Assembly (NCBI RefSeq): GCF_000732605.1
Contig: NZ_JPME01000010.1
Location: 310,036-374,035 of the forward strand
Origin: Lacrimispora celerecrescens
GTDB lineage: Bacteria; Bacillota; Clostridia; Lachnospirales; Lachnospiraceae
DNA: 64,000 nt
Direction of reading: 5' to 3'
A program made the translations under genes and the position numbers. Positions 60,978 through 64,000 of the stretch are shown piece after piece. How positions within the stretch are numbered: the first letter of the stretch is position 1; every line of letters starts with the position of its first letter. Below the pieces are notes generated by a model. The model did no database searches and was not told the origin of the DNA. It was given only the letters and a program-made list of their open reading frames with translations.

Positions 60978-61568
60978 GTGATCTTTCAGATCAGTATATT
61001 TGGATTAATTACCTGTTTTTATATTGGATATTTCATGAAACAGATACTTCTCCGGAAAAAGGGCATTCATACAAACCGGTTGGCTAAGGGCCGCAAGCCT
61101 CCTAAAACGGCTGCGATTGAAACAGCCCTGTTAACGGCTACCTACAGCATTGCAGTCATTCAGTATGCAAGTGTTTTCTTTCCCCGGTTCATACTTACTC
61201 TTAAATTTCCAGCAAGCATTCGGTGGGTTGGTATCGTGCTTACAGGAGGCGGAGTCATTTTCTTTATCCTGGCTATTACCTCCATGCGTGACAGCTGGCG
61301 GGCAGGTGTAGACGAAAGCCAAAAGACTGCCATTGTCACAAATGGAATTTACAAAATCAGTAGAAATCCCGCCTTTTTAGGCTTTGACATGCTGTACCTT
61401 GGCTCAGCACTTGCACTGCCAAACGTCATCCTTCTGGTCGCAGCGGTCATTGGCATCCTGCTGCTGCATTTACAGATTCTGGAGGAAGAAACATATTTGC
61501 CACGTGCCTTTGGGGATGAGTATTTGCAGTACAAGAGCCGAACGGCACGGTATTTTCTGTTTTTCTAA
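60978..61568 (+). CDS. Isoprenylcysteine carboxyl methyltransferase-like membrane protein (GTG start)
   Basis: A 196-residue membrane protein of the ICMT/PEMT type. Several helices are followed by the conserved GIYKISRNPAFLGFDMLYLG and a C-terminal EEETYLPRAFGDEYLQYKSR, the SAM-binding signature of the family. The start is the GTG at 60978 after GGCGGTGA. In bacteria the substrates are mostly unknown, probably lipids or small metabolites. Confidence 0.83.
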   Translation: MIFQISIFGLITCFYIGYFMKQILLRKKGIHTNRLAKGRKPPKTAAIETALLTATYSIAVIQYASVFFPRFILTLKFPASIRWVGIVLTGGGVIFFILAITSMRDSWRAGVDESQKTAIVTNGIYKISRNPAFLGFDMLYLGSALALPNVILLVAAVIGILLLHLQILEEETYLPRAFGDEYLQYKSRTARYFLFF

Positions 61569-61666
61569 CCCATTACGATCCTATCCCCTTTACAGCAATG
61601 TTCAATCCCCCACAGTTGCACGTAATAAGAATAGTGAAGATGATTATAAGAATTATGAATTATACC

Positions 61667-61695
61667 TTGAAATTTTCACCCGTCTCCGCTATAAT
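61667..61695 (+). promoter_or_regulatory. Promoter of the fluoride-controlled antiporter gene
   Basis: TTGAAA (61667-61672) and TATAAT (61690-61695) are separated by 17 bases. The riboswitch begins 8 bases further on. Confidence 0.7.
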
Positions 61696-61702
61696 AGCTC
61701 AA

Positions 61703-61796
61703 GGGAATGAAGTTCTCCCTGTGCTGATTATAGCCGAACCGCTTATTAAGCTGATGACTTCTGCAATAATTTCATTGCAGAAGTGTCAGCTTTTTT
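61703..61796 (+). promoter_or_regulatory. Fluoride riboswitch with terminator, upstream of a cation:proton antiporter
   Basis: GGGAATGAAGTTCTCCC (61703-61719), an inserted hairpin, GAACCGC and GCTGATGACTTCTGC match the fluoride aptamer and closely resemble the copy before the CLC gene. The 3' part pairs in a long hairpin (AAGCTGATGACTTCTGCAAT, 61748-61767, with ATTGCAGAAGTGTCAGCTT, 61774-61792), followed by a T-run ending at 61796. Fluoride binding should prevent this terminator. Confidence 0.88.
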
Positions 61797-61822
61797 ACAT
61801 TTCTGCACAAAGGAGGATATAT

Positions 61823-63037
61823 ATGCTTTTCAGTCTTGCGATGATGGTTCTTTGCGGTATGATATTGAGCGGAACCATGCAGAAACTTAAACTCCCTGGC
61901 CTTGTGGGCATGCTTCTCACCGGCATTGTGTTAGGGCCGTATGCGCTGAATTTGATCGCGCCGGAGCTGTTGAATATTTCTGCAGATTTGAGACAAATTG
62001 CCCTGATCGTGATCCTTACAAGGGCAGGGCTCGCGCTGGATATTAAGGATTTAAAGAAGGTTGGCCGTCCGGCAATCCTTATGTGTTTCATTCCGGCAAG
62101 TTTTGAAATAGCCGCCACTACTATTTTTGCACCTATGCTCTTCCCCATTTCTCATTTGGAAGCAGCCATTATGGGAACGGTGCTCGGTGCAGTCTCCCCG
62201 GCAGTTATTGTGCCTAAAATGTTAAAGCTGATGGAGCATGGCTATGGCAGGGAAAAGAGCATTCCGCAGCTTATCATGGCCGGAGCATCCGTTGACGACA
62301 TTTATGTCATTGTCCTTTTTACATCATTCATGGGGATGTACGAAGGAAGCAGTTTTGATGCCATAAGCCTTATAAAAATACCTGTGGCCATTATGACAGG
62401 CTTGTTAGTCGGTATTTTACTGGGCCTGGTTTTGGTAAAGCTGTTTCAAAAAATCCACTTGCGGGATACCGCCAAGATTTTGATTTTATTAAGCACTGCG
62501 TTTTTGCTGGTTTCTCTTGAAACCGCCATGAAAACGTATGTGCCTATGTCGGGTTTGCTGGCTGTCATGGCTTTAGGCGGTACCATCCTGAAGCAATATG
62601 ATATATTAGCAAAGCGCCTGTCGGGCAAGTTCTCAAAGATCTGGGTGGCTGCGGAGTTGATGCTGTTTATATTGGTAGGTGCAACAGTGGATATCAGCTA
62701 TGCGGCAAAGGCCGGATTTGCGGCTGTCGCTCTTATCTTTATTGCTCTGATGATACGGGTATGCGGTGTGTTTTTCTGCCTTGTCAAAACCCCAATAAGT
62801 GCAAAGGAGCGCCTGTTTTGTGCCATTGCCTATTTACCGAAAGCAACTGTACAGGCGGCAATCGGAGGACTTCCTTTGGCGGCTGGCGTTGCAGCCGGCA
62901 ATACGATTTTGACGGTTGCGGTTTTAGCGATCCTGATCACTGCTCCAATAGGGGCGATCGGAGTGGATGCAACTTATAAAAGGCTGCTTGTAAAGAGTAA
63001 CAGTCACACGAAAACCCATGCGGCCAGCAAACGGTAA
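61823..63037 (+). CDS. Cation:proton antiporter (CPA family), fluoride-responsive
   Basis: A 404-residue antiporter with about 11-12 helices; the start at 61823 has AAAGGAGG at good spacing, while the longer frame runs through the riboswitch. Conserved segments are LPGLVGMLLTGIVLGPYAL, GAVSPAVIVPKML and MAGASVDDIYVIVLF, where Ala-Ser-Val-Asp-Asp holds the ion-binding acids. Antiporters of this group are known members of fluoride regulons, presumably helping pH or ion balance during fluoride stress. Confidence 0.9.
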   Translation: MLFSLAMMVLCGMILSGTMQKLKLPGLVGMLLTGIVLGPYALNLIAPELLNISADLRQIALIVILTRAGLALDIKDLKKVGRPAILMCFIPASFEIAATTIFAPMLFPISHLEAAIMGTVLGAVSPAVIVPKMLKLMEHGYGREKSIPQLIMAGASVDDIYVIVLFTSFMGMYEGSSFDAISLIKIPVAIMTGLLVGILLGLVLVKLFQKIHLRDTAKILILLSTAFLLVSLETAMKTYVPMSGLLAVMALGGTILKQYDILAKRLSGKFSKIWVAAELMLFILVGATVDISYAAKAGFAAVALIFIALMIRVCGVFFCLVKTPISAKERLFCAIAYLPKATVQAAIGGLPLAAGVAAGNTILTVAVLAILITAPIGAIGVDATYKRLLVKSNSHTKTHAASKR

Positions 63038-63101
63038 TGAAAAAAGTGCGGGTTGTATGAGGTGGTCTCCATTATTAGTCAATCAGAGTACCTTACAACC
63101 C

Positions 63102-63139
63102 AACCACATGCCTGGAATTCGAAAGGGCATGTGGTTTTT
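63102..63139 (+). terminator. Terminator of the antiporter gene
   Basis: AACCACATGCC (63102-63112) pairs with GGCATGTGGTT (63126-63136), then T. The following 115 bases to the DtxR-type gene contain no gene I can support. Confidence 0.85.
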
Positions 63140-63256
63140 CTGTCTTCCGGGCAGGCAGAAAGCCTGCTTAATTTATGTAAGAACAGCGTTGTGATATTCC
63201 GATTACCATAGGCAATAATAGGAACTAACAAGCGTTGCAGCAATCCTTCAAAACAT

Positions 63257-63748
63257 TTATTCTTTAGAACAGTTAACCATATCCCTAAAATTCTCAAACT
63301 GTTTTCCTATATCCGGGTTTTGGATAAAAAACTCCATCAGCACCTTTATCTCCAATATAGTCAAATCCCCCAGCATGTGTTCAACCAATTCTGCTTCTTC
63401 CAAAGGGCGCGGACTTTTAAGCATGGTAAAAAAACGTTCCAAAACATTATGACGTTCCAGCAGATAATTGCCGGTTATCTTTCCCTCATCAGTCAGCAGG
63501 ATATTTTCAAGGCTATCGTATCTCAGATAACCAAGCTGGACAAGCTTGGCTACCATCTTTGACGCAGACGATGGGCGGACGTGCAGCTGACCAGAAAGTC
63601 TGTTAATGCGAGTACAGCTTTCTTCCATGCATAATCGGTACGCCATTTCAAGATAATCCTCAAGAGCAGGTGTGAGTCTGCTCTCGTTTTGTTTTTTCAG
63701 TTCATAACCCCGGACGGTACGGAACTCCTGAGGCGGAAGTTGGCTCAT
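63257..63748 (-). CDS. DtxR/MntR-family metal-dependent regulator
   Basis: A 163-residue regulator with a winged helix (ALEDYLEMAYRLC, VRPSSASKMVAKLVQLGYL, LTDEGKITGNYLLERHNVLERFF). Metal-binding His and Glu are at the helices near ERHNVLERF and ELVEHMLG. There is no SH3-like C-terminal domain. It is divergent from a gene at the right edge whose promoter carries a palindrome suited to this family. It probably controls iron or manganese uptake. Confidence 0.88.
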   Translation of the reverse strand: MSQLPPQEFRTVRGYELKKQNESRLTPALEDYLEMAYRLCMEESCTRINRLSGQLHVRPSSASKMVAKLVQLGYLRYDSLENILLTDEGKITGNYLLERHNVLERFFTMLKSPRPLEEAELVEHMLGDLTILEIKVLMEFFIQNPDIGKQFENFRDMVNCSKE

Positions 63749-63891
63749 TAATTCATCCTCTGTTTTTTTAACTTTATATAGTGTATTCGTAACACTTTCT
63801 GCTTAGGTCTCATAAATTAGCCAAGGGAAACGTTATTTCCCTACCCTAACAGACCTGAATCATGAAATGCTTAATTTTATGTGTAAACCAC

Positions 63892-63945
63892 TTGCGCTTT
63901 TAGATATTTAGGCATATAATATAATAAAGTTTAGGCATGCCTAAA
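63892..63945 (+). promoter_or_regulatory. Promoter with DtxR-type operator
   Basis: TTGCGC (63892-63897) and TATAAT (63915-63920) are 17 bases apart. The perfect 16-bp palindrome TTTAGGCATGCCTAAA (63930-63945) and a half-site TTTAGGCAT (63907-63915) flank or overlap the start region. This resembles the TTAGG...CCTAA boxes of DtxR-type iron/manganese regulators, one of which is encoded just left. Confidence 0.75.
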
Positions 63946-63978
63946 TTAAAAATACGATAACACAACAGGAGGAAATTT

Positions 63979-64000
63979 ATGGATACTTATACTAAACAGC
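63979..64000 (+). CDS. Start of a gene cut by the right window edge
   Basis: The ATG at 63979 follows AGGAGG with good spacing; only MDTYTKQ can be read. The DtxR-type operator in its promoter suggests a metal-uptake or metal-homeostasis gene. Confidence 0.5.

Noticed and set aside
63079-63297. Minus-strand frame of 72 codons after the antiporter gene
   Set aside because: It runs through a clear terminator and overlaps the end of the DtxR-type gene; it has no ribosome site.

Overview
The window looks like chromosomal DNA from an anaerobic, spore-forming clostridium of the Lachnospiraceae (Lacrimispora / Clostridium saccharolyticum-like). This rests on moderate G+C, strong AGGAGG ribosome sites, rubrerythrin, an NfnAB-type flavoprotein pair, a GGGtGRT protein with a NifU-like partner, and generally Lachnospiraceae-like protein sequences. 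I saw no tRNA, rRNA, CRISPR array, intact insertion sequence or prophage.

1-11.7 kb. After the N-terminal part of a chemotaxis receptor (minus strand) comes a plus-strand cluster. It encodes a Ser/Thr/Ala-rich 94-residue protein behind a possible sigma-K-type promoter, a DUF115/Maf-type glycosyltransferase, several tiny beta-sandwich (carboxypeptidase-regulatory-like) proteins, and a complete legionaminic-acid pathway from a GDP-sugar (legB, legC, ptmE, legH, legI, legG, legF). Together these suggest a sialic-acid-like O-glycosylated surface structure. No flagellin gene is present, so the small proteins are candidate acceptors or structural parts.

11.7-36.4 kb. This is a sulfur block. A minus-strand operon of 13 genes (23831 down to 11728) encodes four paralogous glutathionyl-hydroquinone-reductase-like (Xi-class GST) proteins, a GNAT acetyltransferase, a cystine/amino-acid ABC transporter, a MetNIQ importer, an M20 N-deacylase and a PepT-like peptidase. 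It is preceded by a 31-codon leader peptide with four consecutive Cys codons and an intrinsic terminator. Next comes cysK, with its own CCCC leader peptide and terminator. Then follow rubrerythrin, a PatB-type C-S lyase, a cystathionine gamma-synthase/lyase, an Rrf2 regulator, and, after an AT-rich accessory insert, metY with a LysR regulator and a superoxide dismutase. I read the operon as an oxygen-independent version of the Bacillus acetylate / cleave / deacetylate route for salvaging cysteine from S-conjugates, controlled by Cys-codon attenuation plus an Rrf2-type operator. The roles of the GST-like enzymes and of the attenuators are inference.

29.4-33.9 kb. The accessory insert holds a BlaI/BlaR1-like pair, divergent from a secreted protein and two lipoproteins, with a 45-bp near-perfect palindrome between them.

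37-53.6 kb. Housekeeping genes: GGGtGRT protein and NifU-like scaffold, an NlpC/P60 hydrolase, a frameshifted MATE transporter, NfnAB-like flavoproteins, folA with a ThyX-like protein, a CLC channel under a fluoride riboswitch, sbcCD and recQ.

53.7-64 kb. An EamA transporter and a ClbS-like protein are followed by a KdpDE-like two-component system and a Trk/Ktr potassium system (TPR protein, two single RCK proteins, TrkH). An isoprenylcysteine-methyltransferase-like membrane protein comes next, then a cation:proton antiporter under a second fluoride riboswitch, and a DtxR/MntR regulator. The latter is divergent from a gene entering the right edge, whose promoter carries a DtxR-type palindrome.
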